NCBI GenBank assembly: GCA_037042915.1
Contig: CM073198.1
Coordinates: forward strand, 1,674,001 to 1,738,000
Length of the DNA stretch: 64,000 nucleotides
Direction: 5' to 3'
Source: Auricularia sp. M13
Taxonomy: Eukaryota > Basidiomycota > Agaricomycetes > Auriculariales > Auriculariaceae
Both the position numbers and the translations under genes were made by a program. Shown in pieces: positions 37,102 to 46,714 of the stretch. The notes under the pieces are model-generated. The model did not search any database and had not been told where the DNA came from. It saw only the letters and a program-made list of their open reading frames with translations. The first letter of the stretch is position 1. Each line of letters starts with the position of its first letter.

Positions 37102-38079
37102 TTTACATAGTATGTATATGGATATCGTCTGGATGCGTTACTTGTATAATATAGATGTAGCTCAGCATATAATTCAACACGTTTTCGCAGCATCCGTCGA
37201 CGCCGTGCGACATCGCGTGAATCAATCCACGGTTTATTTTCCATCATCAAAGTGAGTACTATCGACAGAAATTGCAAAGGTTCTAATATGCATCATTTTG
37301 TAGGAATCATGCAACGGCGACGGTGTCCACGGCCTGCTCGACTGCCCTGGCCAGGCATCGTCCCGGGCATGGTGCTCGGTGGTGGCGTGGCAGGACGGCG
37401 GACTTGAGTCCTCCTTCCAAGCATCGGCGCGTGTTTTCTTTCGACCCTACACAAACGAGCACTCACGCGCCGCAGCCAGGCTGTCACCAAAAATGCTCAA
37501 CCCGCAGCGGAATATACACGGTACGTGTTTTTATTATTGTTCTGGCATTGTCTTTGGGTAGCCCTCTCGTGGCACCGCGAGCGCGACCGCTGTAGATGGC
37601 GTGTACTCGTCATGTTCGCGCTCGAGCACGCCGCGCTCTTATTTCCCTTCACCACCACCGAGTCGGCGCCACGGGCGCGACTATGCCGCTGGACACGTTC
37701 ATTGCTTCGGAGTTGAGAAGTGTCGGCGCTGAGAGCACGACAGAGCTGGCGCCGGTCAGTACTCGCCCTTCTCGCGCCGAGGCTTTTGCCCGGGCGCTGC
37801 TTCTTCTTTTTACCCACACGCGCACGGCGCCAGCGCGATGAGCACGACTCCGTGCTCGTCACCGGCGCCGGCACCGTTTCCCAGACGTCCTACAGCGAGC
37901 CAGCGCCGGCGTCGCGAGACTCCGGCGTTGGCCTGTTTGTCCCGACCGCGTGCTCCCCGTCTCCCACCCCACACGCTGCTCGCCCCCGCCCAGCCCGCAT
38001 ACACACCCATGAATACCTCAGAGCAAATCCCGGTGCTTCCTGCACCAGATTACACACAAAGTACGTCTTTATGCGTTGA
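37102..38079. other. Inner element, possible 5' exons of the next small gene
   Basis: An ATG at 37683 opens a protein-like segment (MPLDTFIASELRSVGAESTT) followed by a donor-like GT, and another segment ends near 38060 before GTACGT. These could be exons of the gene ending at 38801, but the joins are not fixed. Confidence 0.35.
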
Positions 38080-38460
38080 TTATGTCCTTCCACCCCCGCC
38101 TTTCTTCCACACCCGCCTTTCTTCGCGCTCGGGCACTTGCCCGGGCGCGTGCTCGTCTTTCCCCACCGCCGCCGCCGCCGCTGACGCCGCGCGCACGACT
38201 CCGTGCGCGCTCATGGCGTCAGCGGCGGCGGCTCTGCTCGCTTTCTTCGCGCTCGGGCACTTGCCCGGGCGCGTGCTCGTCTCGACCCGCCGCCGCCGCT
38301 GACGCCATGAGCGCGCACGGCGGCGGCTCTGCTCGCTTTTCTTCGCGCTCGGGCACTTGCCCGGGCGCGTGCTCGTCTTTCCCCGCCGCCGCCGCTGACG
38401 CCGCGCGCACGACTCCGTGCGCGCTCATGGCGCCGGCGGCGGCTCTGCTCGCATTTCTTC
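38080..38460. repeat. GC-rich repeat block with embedded palindromes, inner element
   Basis: Four imperfect copies of a unit containing TTCGCGCTCGGGCACTTGCC followed by CGGGCGCGTGCTCGTC, each with the short palindrome GGGCACTTGCCC; copies alternate with (GCC)n/(GGC)n runs and GCGCACGACTCCGTGCGCGC. The block could form strong hairpins. It lies in a probable intron or leader. Confidence 0.75.
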
Positions 38461-38532
38461 GCGCTCTTCTCATTGTTCGCCTTGCTACCTAGCATTTCTG
38501 ACTATCGGGCTTCAGATTCCCTTGCCGATCGG

Positions 38533-38801
38533 ATGGATGTGTTCTATGCCTACCTCTCCACCTTGCCGCTCCCAGGTGAGTCCTTGGTCATTTGCCCTTG
38601 TCATTCTGTCTCTGACTTTGCCTCATTTCAGCCATAAGTTTTGAGGAGCATTTTGCTCGTTTCCAAGCCGATTTTGCGTCCCCAGAACCTGTGCATGCGG
38701 TCAAGGTCCATCGTCCGCTGTGGAAGTTGGACAAGGCCACCGCGCTTCTCAAGGCTAAAAATGTTGCTTACAAGGAGCTTCTAGCTGGCCAAAAAGTCTG
38801 A
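38533..38801 (+). CDS. Small protein of unknown function at the right end of the inner element
   Basis: Two exons, 38533-38575 and 38632-38801, separated by a 56-bp intron with GTGAGT and TTTCAG, give 70 residues: MDVFYAYLSTLPLP, then ISFEEHFARFQADFASPEPV and a Lys-rich helix (KLDKATALLKAKNVAYKELL). The frame is also open upstream of the ATG to a good acceptor at 38514, so longer forms with 5' exons before the repeat block are likely. No family recognised. Confidence 0.5.
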
Positions 38802-38859
38802 TGGAATTTTACTTTTTCTGAACCTTCATGTAACCCATGAGGAACACTATTTTCAATTA

Positions 38860-39089
38860 GATTGGAAGTCGGGAGTTGGGAGTCCGGAGTCCGGAGTCCT
38901 AATCTCAAATTTCCCAATGTGGCCGTTAATAAAGAACCAGGGGAGTCCGGGGTTGGGAGTTGGGAGTCTGGAGTTGATATATCTACTATACAAAATATTT
39001 CAGTCTTCATAAAGACATAATAAATAAGATTTAAATAAGACAAGGAGAGAGGAGTTGGGAGTCGGGAGGAGCTTCCGGACTGTAAGAGG
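38860..39089. repeat. Right subterminal repeat array of the inner element
   Basis: Multiple GAGTTGGGAGTC and GGAGTCCGGAGT words, the reverse complement of the words in the left array, ending in GGGAGGAGCTTCC next to the terminus. The opposite orientation matches a DNA transposon with inverted ends. Confidence 0.75.
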
Positions 39090-39102
39090 TGTAACATATC
39101 CG

Positions 39103-39146
39103 ACTCTTTGCGTGATCCGAAACGACCCATTGGAACTACCGTTACA
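39103..39146 (+). repeat. Duplicated ACTCTTTG plus the last 36 bases of the left LTR
   Basis: 39103-39110 is the second copy of the inner element's target-site duplication; 39111-39146 completes the LTR and ends CCGTTACA. Confidence 0.92.
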
Positions 39147-39202
39147 ATTTGGTGGACACTGTGGTTTGAATTCATAACAGACCTTTTGCGAAGCAAGTAC
39201 TT

Positions 39203-42200
39203 ATGGCTACACCAGCGGATTCCAGCGCGAGCGCTGATGCCAGGGCCCAGGACCCTGATGCCGGGAAAGTGGATCCCGATGCCGGTGTTCCTCCCAAGGA
39301 CGCCGATGCCGGTCCAGAGACCGATGCCGGTGGCGAGCACGCCGAGGAAACGATTCCCTCTCGGCGTAGTCCTTGGGATGCACCAGGAGAAGAAGCCGAA
39401 CCATCAACACCGCATCCAAGAGCGCGGACGAGTAGGCAGAAGAGATATGAGGCTTTGAACTTGCTAGATCTGAAGCCGGAGATGAAGGGCTTAGTGAAGT
39501 CCTTCGAGGATAGATTGATAACTTTGGAGACCGTGTTAGGGAGCATGAGCAAACAATTGAGCGATTTAGATACGAAAACAACGACACAGCACAATCAGCT
39601 CAATTTGACGTTATCGACGGAGGAGACTAAAGTTAGAGACTACATCAAGAGTGTGGTCAAAGTACACACGGACTACTTGGAGAAAATCGTCAAGGACGAG
39701 ATCAGAGGAGAGACAGGTACGATTACCGACAGAATCACAGAAGCCATTGCAAAGTACGACGTTGAGAAGAACGACGTCTTTGAAACCAGACATAATGCGT
39801 TGGTCGAAGAGATAAAGTCGGCGTACAAGATGTCGCAGCATAATAGCGGTGCGATCAATGCACTGAAAGACGACATGACAACGAGGACGAAAGAGATTTA
39901 CAACTTTGTTACCAAGGAAGCAGCGGATGCGGAAAGGCTCATGACTTCCTCGATTACACAGATGCACGAGTTCGAGAATGACATGTGTAAGTACATTAAG
40001 TCGGAATTCAGCGTCATCAAGCCACAAATCGCGCTCCTCGCTGCTAATCGGTCAGAAGATCTCGTGGCCAGCTGCGTGACCGCGGTCAAACAGGCTGTGA
40101 AGCAGGAAGTGCAGGAGTTGCGGCACTTTGTGCCGGAGACACCGCCTCACGTGCAGTCGCCGATAACAGTCGGCGCTCCAGAGACGCCGATGTTCACGAG
40201 GGCGAAGACTCACGAGCCTCCGCAGCGCAGAAGCGCATGGTTTACGCAAGGCACATTGAGATCAGACCCGATTCAGTCGGTTTCGCCGCAACCGCAAGGC
40301 AAGGCGCAGTCCATGAGTCACGAGCACGCGCATCCGACTGCGCAACATTTCACGCAGAGCGTGGTGCAGGCAAAACAGGAAATACCAGCTGACGCGAGTG
40401 CATCTACGTCGTTCCTGCCAACGACGGCCTGGCAAGCTGTACAGCCAGCGACTCAGGTCAAACAAGAGCGTGTCAAGTTCAAAGATGCCACCCATTTTAG
40501 CGGCAAGGACGAGGAGGACATAGATATTTGGATTGAGACCGTGACTAACGAGCTGCAATATGGCGGTAGAACCGACGAAGAAATAGAGCAAGGCCTGCCA
40601 ATGCTGCTCGAGGGCGAGGCCAAGCGCTGGTTAAACCGCATGAGCGCAGACCAGAGGTCGAAGATTAAGGGCTGGGCGGCACCAGGGGGCTGGCAGGACG
40701 CAATGAGGAACGAATTCCGGCCAGCAAATTACCTCAGCACGTCGAGGCAAAAGCTGCTGCAGACAGTCTGGAGTGAAGAGATGTCATTTTCGCAATATTT
40801 TGACAAAAGAAGTCAGCTGCAGATGATCTGCATGAAGGGAAAGAGCGATAGTGATTTCATCGAGGACATGCTGGCAGGCATGTCGGCGGCCGACCAGGCC
40901 GAAGCGCGCAAAGAGATCAAGCCTGGAATGTCGCTGCTGCAGTTCAAAAGGGCCATTATCGAGATAGAGCCTACGATCAGAGCAAGATTGGAACTGAGTA
41001 ACAGGCTCAAGGAGTTGGATCGCAAGTTCGCGCAGCTATCGCGAACACCACAGACAAAGAGGACGACCACATGGTCGCGGTTTGGGAAACGTAATGCGAC
41101 GGGAACGGCGCAGGCCAGTGAAAGCGCTCTGCCGAACGCGCGCGCGAACGTGACACAACCAGGGGGCACGACGACAGAACGCACATCAACTGTTGTTCAG
41201 CGCACGCAGACCGCGAGGTTCCAGCCTGGACAGAATCGACCGCAGCAGGACTCTGGAGCTGCCAATCAGCGTACGGCGAGAACGCAGGTAGCAGCCGTGG
41301 AAGACGATGATGCAGCGGAAGATTTCGACCCATACGAGGACGAGGCGCTGAACGAGACATATGACCCAGAAGCGGAGGCCGACTTTATAGAATGTTTGGC
41401 CGTGCAGAGTTTCATAGATTCTGAGCCGCGCAGACGGTCAGCGCGACTAGCGAAGGGTGCGACTGCGCCGGTGCGCGATGAGCACGTGACAGAGCAATCC
41501 GACGAGGCAAACACGAGGACACCGAGTGTAGAAGAGCGCGTCACAGAGCAGGAACGTCATCAGAACGGGCGCGAGGTCACAAGGCTTCCAGAGATGCGCT
41601 ATGAAGACAAGTCGCCGGCTTATGTGCAAGCCACATTCGACGAGCAGGAAAAGGAAGGATCTTTTAAGGTTTGTGCCGACACGGGCTCATCGATCACGCT
41701 CATAGACAAAGGAATGATTGCGAAATACTTCAAAAACGTTCCGTTGAGACCAGAGAGGCTCATAAATGTGAAGGGCGTTGGTGGTCATACTGCAATTGCT
41801 GGCTCACTGTCGTTGCACATGACGTTGAAAGACAGAGCTGCAAATCTGCGGACATTCTATGTGAAGTTCTTCGTTAATCCATCAGATGAAGAGCGTATGA
41901 TCTTGGGAAATGACTTCATGACGGCGTTGGGGGCACAAGTAGACATTGCCAACCAACGTATGACTTATAGGAGCGCAACGACCGGTGAGGTGGTGGAGAT
42001 TCCATTGACATCGATACGTAATCGAGTGCCGTTATTGCGAGCGGCGGACGCGTTTACTTTGAAACCGTTTCATAAGGCACGTCTGAGGGTACGACTGTCC
42101 GGGAAAGTAGCCACTCCCGACTTTTACATCGATCCTTTGCCGTTGGAAAATGGTACAGTAGCGGTCGCTGCAAGAAGGGGAGTAGCGTGTTCCACCGACC

Positions 42201-45200
42201 GTCACCACGAGGTGGAGGTTTACAACGTTGACCCTTGGCCATACACGTTCGAAGTCGGCCAAGCGGTGGCTGCGGCAATGGAGTTGGAAGACTGCACTGT
42301 TCGAGAAGCGGTAGCGCTACAGGTCGACCAGTACGAGAAGGTGAGTGCGGCAGAAGAACACCGCGATTTAGAACAATTCAATGAGGCACTTCGCGGCTTG
42401 GACATAAATCCCTCCCTATCTCAGGAGCAGAACGAGAAGATTCTGAGGGTTCTGCGTGAGCACAGGCATGCCTTTGCGTACGGGGACAGACCGTTAGGTC
42501 ATACAAACTTGACTAAGGCACGAATCGATACGGGAGATGCCCAACCGGTTTCGACGCCGCCATTCCGGGTTTCTCCGGAGGGACGAAAGTTCATTGAAAA
42601 GGAAGTCGCTAAACTGTTGGCAAACGGCGTAATCGAGGAAGCTGATTCCCCATGGGCTGCGAATGTGGTCTTGATTAAGCAGAAAAGCAAGATACGGTTC
42701 TGCGTGGACTACCGCAAAGTCAATGCAGTTACTAGAACGGATCAGTACCCGTTGCCTCGAATAGACGACTACTTGAATCAATTTCAGGGTAAAAGATACT
42801 TCTCTACTTTCGATGCGAATTCGGGGTTCAACCAAGTAGAGATTGAAGAGGCAGACCGTGAGAAAACTGCCTTCAGGACGCATGTAGGACTGTACCAGTA
42901 CAAACGCATGCCGTTCGGGCTAAAGAACGGTCCGTCCGTGTTTCAGAGATGCATGGACAAGGCGCTGGGGACTACGAAATGGCAGTTTGCACTAGTGTAC
43001 ATTGATGACATCGTCGTCTATTCGGCGGACTTCGAGACGCACTTACAGCACATCGCCGCGATTCTTAGCAGAATTATTCCGACCGGTTTCACGTTGTCAC
43101 TGCCCAAGTCCCACATTTGTTACGAAGAAGTTCATGCGCTGGGGCACACAGTAAGTAGGTTGGGCATTGGAATGAACGGCGAGAACGTGAAAAGCATTCT
43201 GAAGTATCCGCGGCCGAAGTCTGTGAAGCAGATCCAAATATTTCTGGGCATGGCTGGATACTATAGACGATTTATCAAAGGATTTGCAACAATAGCACGG
43301 CCGTTAACTTCGCTGTTGAAGAAGGGTGCAACGTTCGACTGGACACCGGAATGCAACGCCGCGTTCGAAGAACTTCGTAAGCGTCTCTCTGAAGAGCCAA
43401 TTCTGGCCCATCCCGATTACAACAAGGATTTCATCATCTATACGGATGCCTCCGCATCTGGGTTAGGTGCGATTCTGGCACAGAAAGACGATGGGGGCAG
43501 AGAACACATTGTATGTGCGATCTCAAAGACTCTGGAAGACCGAGAAGCTCGTCTTTCGGCAACAGAGATGGAATGCCTGGCATTGGTATGGGCTCTCAGA
43601 CAGTTTCATCCCTATATCGACGGTGTGCAGACAGTCAAGATTGTAACAGATCACTCGGCACTACAGTGGATCTGGGATTACAAGGGCAACAACGCCAAGC
43701 TTAAAAGATGGTCTACAGAACTTCAGGTATGGCGCGACATCGCTAAAATTATACACAGGCCGGGAAAGTCGCACGCGAACGCGGATGCATTGTCGCGCGC
43801 GCCAGTGCAAGAAGACACGTCAGCGGCAGCATTTACAGTCTCGACAGTACAGATTAACAGTGAGATGTTACGGACTGTCAGAGAAGGCTATCTTATCGAT
43901 CAATTCTTTGCGCCGATCATTGAGAACTTGTCCAGCTGCGCACGGAAAGGCATTGCACCAACGGGAACGTTACGACAATTTGAGCTTCAAGACGGAATCA
44001 TATATAAGCGCAACACAGACAAGGACAGTCTGGCAATGTGTATCCCAAGATACAAATCATTACGATCGGACATCATGTACGACATGCACGATGCGAAGAC
44101 TGCTGCGCATATGGGATGGGAGAAGACTCTAGCATCCATTTCACGCTTGTACTATTGGCCAAAGTTAAGAAAAGACGTCAAAAGTTACGTTGCGAGCTGC
44201 GACAAGTGCCAGAAGAATAAATATGCAAACAGGCCGCCAGCCGGACTGCTACAACCTTTAGCAGTCGTTAACGAGCGTTGGCATACAATTACAATGGACT
44301 TCGCTGGTCCATTTGTGAAATCTCCGAACGGGAACGACATGGTCCTCTTGGTTGTCGATAAATGCACGAAGCGCGTGCATTTCGTTGCTTCTAAACAGAA
44401 CGATTCAGCGAAAACAACAGCGCAGTTGTTCATAATTCACATTGTGCGCTTGCACGGTCTTCCTCGCGTAATAATTTCGGACAGAGACAGGAAGTTCACC
44501 AGCGCCTTTTGGACGGCAATCATGTATCGCCTGGGTGTAAAGACGGCGTTCTCGACAGCGAATCATCCCCAAACAGACGGGCAGAGTGAAGCTGCCGTCA
44601 AAGTCCTGAAGACTATGCTTCGTCAGTATATTAATTACAAGCAGGACAACTGGGAAGAATTGCTGCCCATGCTCGAAATCGCGTACAACAGCAGTGTGAA
44701 CGCGACCACAGGATTTACGCCGTTCGAAATGGACACTGGACAGCAGGCGCGTCTGCCACATGACCTAATTAATGTTACTGACAGGTCAGACATTAAGGAA
44801 GTTGATGATCTACTTGTGAGAATCAAGGAAAATACGGTGCAAGCGTCGCAAGCAATCGAGGACGCTCAGCGACGGCAAGCGTCTTATCACGATGACGGTC
44901 GTAGCAAACTTAGATTTCAGCCAGGCGACTTAGTGCTGTTATCGACCAAGTACATCAACCCACCTTGGGCGAAGAAAGTCAAAACGAAGAAGCTGCGTCC
45001 ATTGTGGATCAGTCCATATCGGGTAACTGACGTAATCAACGTCAACAGCTACGGGTTAGAGCTTCCAGCGGACATGCGTATACATAGCACCATAAATGTT
45101 GAGTATCTCAAACCTTACATTTCCTCGCCGGACGAATGGAACAGTAGAACCGAGTATGGTCTGCCCATTCATTCGGAGGAAGGGATCGAATTCTTCATGC

Positions 45201-45385
45201 CAGAAGCAATCCTCGACGACGAGGAACGTGGCAGACACAAGTCCAAGTGGTACCTTGTGAAGTGGAAAGGAAGACCCATGGAAGAGGCTACGTGGCGTCC
45301 TCACATGGAGATCGAGGCCGCCGCACCGCGTCTCATTATGGGGTACCAACGTAATGAACAGAATGGCGACGCCGCGGCGCGCTGA
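39203..45385 (+). CDS. Gag-Pol polyprotein of the chromodomain gypsy retrotransposon
   Basis: One uninterrupted ORF of 2060 residues. Order: disordered N-terminus; coiled coil (about 80-290); retrotransposon Gag domain (about 425-600: FSGKDEEDIDIWIETVTNEL, RWLNRMSAD); aspartic protease (ADTGSSITLIDKG, about 825); reverse transcriptase (VDYRKVNAVTRTDQYPLPRI, then YIDDIVVYS near 1270); RNase H (IIYTDASASGLGAILAQ, about 1412); zinc-binding integrase N-domain (HMGWEKTLASISRLYYWPKL, CDKC); DDE integrase core (MDFAGPF, ISDRDRKF, NHPQTDGQSEAAVK); and a C-terminal chromodomain (KWYLVKWKGRPMEEATWRPH). No CCHC zinc knuckle was seen after Gag. Gag and Pol are fused in one frame. All catalytic motifs are present, so the protein looks functional. 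Chromodomains guide such elements to modified histones. Confidence 0.95.
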   Translation: MATPADSSASADARAQDPDAGKVDPDAGVPPKDADAGPETDAGGEHAEETIPSRRSPWDAPGEEAEPSTPHPRARTSRQKRYEALNLLDLKPEMKGLVKSFEDRLITLETVLGSMSKQLSDLDTKTTTQHNQLNLTLSTEETKVRDYIKSVVKVHTDYLEKIVKDEIRGETGTITDRITEAIAKYDVEKNDVFETRHNALVEEIKSAYKMSQHNSGAINALKDDMTTRTKEIYNFVTKEAADAERLMTSSITQMHEFENDMCKYIKSEFSVIKPQIALLAANRSEDLVASCVTAVKQAVKQEVQELRHFVPETPPHVQSPITVGAPETPMFTRAKTHEPPQRRSAWFTQGTLRSDPIQSVSPQPQGKAQSMSHEHAHPTAQHFTQSVVQAKQEIPADASASTSFLPTTAWQAVQPATQVKQERVKFKDATHFSGKDEEDIDIWIETVTNELQYGGRTDEEIEQGLPMLLEGEAKRWLNRMSADQRSKIKGWAAPGGWQDAMRNEFRPANYLSTSRQKLLQTVWSEEMSFSQYFDKRSQLQMICMKGKSDSDFIEDMLAGMSAADQAEARKEIKPGMSLLQFKRAIIEIEPTIRARLELSNRLKELDRKFAQLSRTPQTKRTTTWSRFGKRNATGTAQASESALPNARANVTQPGGTTTERTSTVVQRTQTARFQPGQNRPQQDSGAANQRTARTQVAAVEDDDAAEDFDPYEDEALNETYDPEAEADFIECLAVQSFIDSEPRRRSARLAKGATAPVRDEHVTEQSDEANTRTPSVEERVTEQERHQNGREVTRLPEMRYEDKSPAYVQATFDEQEKEGSFKVCADTGSSITLIDKGMIAKYFKNVPLRPERLINVKGVGGHTAIAGSLSLHMTLKDRAANLRTFYVKFFVNPSDEERMILGNDFMTALGAQVDIANQRMTYRSATTGEVVEIPLTSIRNRVPLLRAADAFTLKPFHKARLRVRLSGKVATPDFYIDPLPLENGTVAVAARRGVACSTDRHHEVEVYNVDPWPYTFEVGQAVAAAMELEDCTVREAVALQVDQYEKVSAAEEHRDLEQFNEALRGLDINPSLSQEQNEKILRVLREHRHAFAYGDRPLGHTNLTKARIDTGDAQPVSTPPFRVSPEGRKFIEKEVAKLLANGVIEEADSPWAANVVLIKQKSKIRFCVDYRKVNAVTRTDQYPLPRIDDYLNQFQGKRYFSTFDANSGFNQVEIEEADREKTAFRTHVGLYQYKRMPFGLKNGPSVFQRCMDKALGTTKWQFALVYIDDIVVYSADFETHLQHIAAILSRIIPTGFTLSLPKSHICYEEVHALGHTVSRLGIGMNGENVKSILKYPRPKSVKQIQIFLGMAGYYRRFIKGFATIARPLTSLLKKGATFDWTPECNAAFEELRKRLSEEPILAHPDYNKDFIIYTDASASGLGAILAQKDDGGREHIVCAISKTLEDREARLSATEMECLALVWALRQFHPYIDGVQTVKIVTDHSALQWIWDYKGNNAKLKRWSTELQVWRDIAKIIHRPGKSHANADALSRAPVQEDTSAAAFTVSTVQINSEMLRTVREGYLIDQFFAPIIENLSSCARKGIAPTGTLRQFELQDGIIYKRNTDKDSLAMCIPRYKSLRSDIMYDMHDAKTAAHMGWEKTLASISRLYYWPKLRKDVKSYVASCDKCQKNKYANRPPAGLLQPLAVVNERWHTITMDFAGPFVKSPNGNDMVLLVVDKCTKRVHFVASKQNDSAKTTAQLFIIHIVRLHGLPRVIISDRDRKFTSAFWTAIMYRLGVKTAFSTANHPQTDGQSEAAVKVLKTMLRQYINYKQDNWEELLPMLEIAYNSSVNATTGFTPFEMDTGQQARLPHDLINVTDRSDIKEVDDLLVRIKENTVQASQAIEDAQRRQASYHDDGRSKLRFQPGDLVLLSTKYINPPWAKKVKTKKLRPLWISPYRVTDVINVNSYGLELPADMRIHSTINVEYLKPYISSPDEWNSRTEYGLPIHSEEGIEFFMPEAILDDEERGRHKSKWYLVKWKGRPMEEATWRPHMEIEAAAPRLIMGYQRNEQNGDAAAR

Positions 45386-45513
45386 ACGGATCATTGATCC
45401 GTATACTTATCTCCGGGAAGACAACCACGACGGCAAGATCCTAAGTATAATCGCAAAACGAACAGAACGTCGTTCCACGACGATGTGAAGGTCGAGGGGA
45501 GCTACAGAACACA

Positions 45514-45519
45514 TATAAG
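45514..45519 (+). promoter_or_regulatory. TATA-like box before the second ORF of the gypsy element
   Basis: TATAAG lies 88 bp before the ATG at 45602 and is followed by a pyrimidine-rich CTCTCTCCCTCTTACT leader, suggesting that ORF2 has its own transcript. Confidence 0.4.
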
Positions 45520-45601
45520 GCGTACGAAATGCTGCGAGATACACCACCCAACCCGGGCCCAACGCATCGACTCCCAGTCAACGCACTCTCTCCCTCTTAC
45601 T

Positions 45602-46714
45602 ATGCCGTTCATCAACTTCGACAACGTCTCGGTCGCATCCTCCATGCCGTCTCTCGAGGAGGTGCCGCCGCCGAGCTATGACAATGCCCGCGCTGAGGCC
45701 CCGTCGGCCGAGGAATATGGCCACGCCAGTACGGCGGCGGCCAACGCGTTTCTCCGCGAGTTCGGTTGGTGCACGTTCCTTCATCACGTCGCACGCATGA
45801 CTGACGGCGGCGTCCTCTATTTGCAAATCTGGATAGTCGAACGCGCTCACGAGGACGACATTCATCGCGATGACGAGGGCTGGGTGTACCGTACGTTCAC
45901 CATCAATTGGCTCTGGCTCGTTGGCTACAGATTCACTGACGACACGCTGTTCCGTCACGCGACTATGGCAGACATCGGCAGCGTCAACGTCCCCGACAGT
46001 GAGTCGCGCTTCGCATCTCAGCTTACTGGCGCGTACACTCAAATTGCCGCAGACGCGTTGCCGCTTCGCGTCTCGGGCGACCCGCCGGCGCGCAGCAACA
46101 CTAGGCCCGCTACGCCCTACCCAGACATCGACGACGATGACCTTCAGGACGAGGTCGAGGCGAGGCGCGAGGAGGTGCGCGCGAGGGCTCAGGCCGCGAA
46201 TGACATGAGGCGCGGACCAAATGGTTGGGAGCCTACGCAGTGGCGCCCCGAGGACCCCTACACTTACGAGAGCTACAACAACGAGCGTGTCATCATGCAC
46301 GCTAACTGGCTCGAGACCAGCCGCCTCGTCCGTTACGCGCACCTCCCAATCTTCAATCGTCGTACTCCAGAGTTCCCCCAGCATCACCTCTCCGAGCTCT
46401 TCGCGCGCCGTGTCCTCACGTGCAACGCCGGCAACATTTCCGGCATCGACTACAAGATTCTGATCGACACGGGCGAGTTTGTCTGGGTCCGCGACGTTGA
46501 CGCCGTCTGGATAGACGGCGCGGAGGAGGCGATCGCCGAGTTCTGGCGGGTTGGGCACTGCTTGCGCCCCGACATCGCCGAACGCCTTCTGCGCTGGCGC
46601 CCAGCTCGATACTGCACGGAGGAATGGGACCGCGTGCTCTTGGATTGGGCAACGCGGGACGTGCACTCCAGCCACGTCTACAGGATCGAGGAAGGCGTCG
46701 TCGTGAACGCGTAG
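45602..46714 (+). CDS. Extra ORF between pol and the 3' LTR of the gypsy element, function unknown
   Basis: 370 residues, no introns, sense orientation. Visible: MPFINFDNVSVASSMPSLEE, a PPPSY (PPxY) motif, FLREFGWCTFLHHVARMTDG, GGVLYLQIWIVERAHEDDIH, YRTFTINWLWLVGYRF, an acidic/Arg-rich centre (DDDDLQDEVEARREEVRARA), FNRRTPEFPQHHLSELFARR, KILIDTGEFVWVRDVDAVWI. No transmembrane helix or signal peptide, so it does not look like an envelope-type protein. No known domain was recognised. Its third-codon-position GC is higher than that of gag-pol, suggesting a different origin, perhaps a captured host gene. The intact frame indicates selection or very recent capture. Confidence 0.75.
   Translation: MPFINFDNVSVASSMPSLEEVPPPSYDNARAEAPSAEEYGHASTAAANAFLREFGWCTFLHHVARMTDGGVLYLQIWIVERAHEDDIHRDDEGWVYRTFTINWLWLVGYRFTDDTLFRHATMADIGSVNVPDSESRFASQLTGAYTQIAADALPLRVSGDPPARSNTRPATPYPDIDDDDLQDEVEARREEVRARAQAANDMRRGPNGWEPTQWRPEDPYTYESYNNERVIMHANWLETSRLVRYAHLPIFNRRTPEFPQHHLSELFARRVLTCNAGNISGIDYKILIDTGEFVWVRDVDAVWIDGAEEAIAEFWRVGHCLRPDIAERLLRWRPARYCTEEWDRVLLDWATRDVHSSHVYRIEEGVVVNA

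Larger units (their letters stand above)
19746..39102. mobile_element. Inner 19.36-kb KDZ-type element carrying a TET/JBP dioxygenase and cargo genes
   Basis: Both boundaries are exact because the element interrupts a known LTR and is flanked by the 8-bp duplication ACTCTTTG. The outermost 39 bases are divergent inverted repeats (about 27 of 39 match), ending in the shared block GGAAGCTCCTCCC. Inside each end are arrays of a GAGTTGGGAGT-type motif in opposite orientation. Genes: SWIM/Cys-cluster KDZ transposase (20802-23795, minus), small Cys-rich protein (25027-25507, plus), Pro-repeat coiled-coil protein (25806-27349, minus), Cys-motif protein (27735-28767, plus), TET/JBP enzyme (28899-30605, minus), 104-residue protein (31664-32080, plus), a large multi-exon gene (32571-37101, plus) and a small protein (38533-38801, plus). 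It is the youngest of the three nested elements. Confidence 0.88.

Noticed and set aside
38080-38460. CRISPR-like array of direct repeats
   Set aside because: Units are imperfect, GC-rich and contiguous without unique spacers, and this is a eukaryotic genome with no cas genes.
38860-39147. The left end of the gypsy element being a truncated LTR of only about 45 bases
   Set aside because: The missing 232 bases are found at 19514-19745, and the shared ACTCTTTG duplication shows that the LTR was split by insertion rather than truncated.
45602-46714. Envelope gene of a retrovirus-like element
   Set aside because: No signal peptide, membrane segment or glycoprotein features; only the position is env-like.
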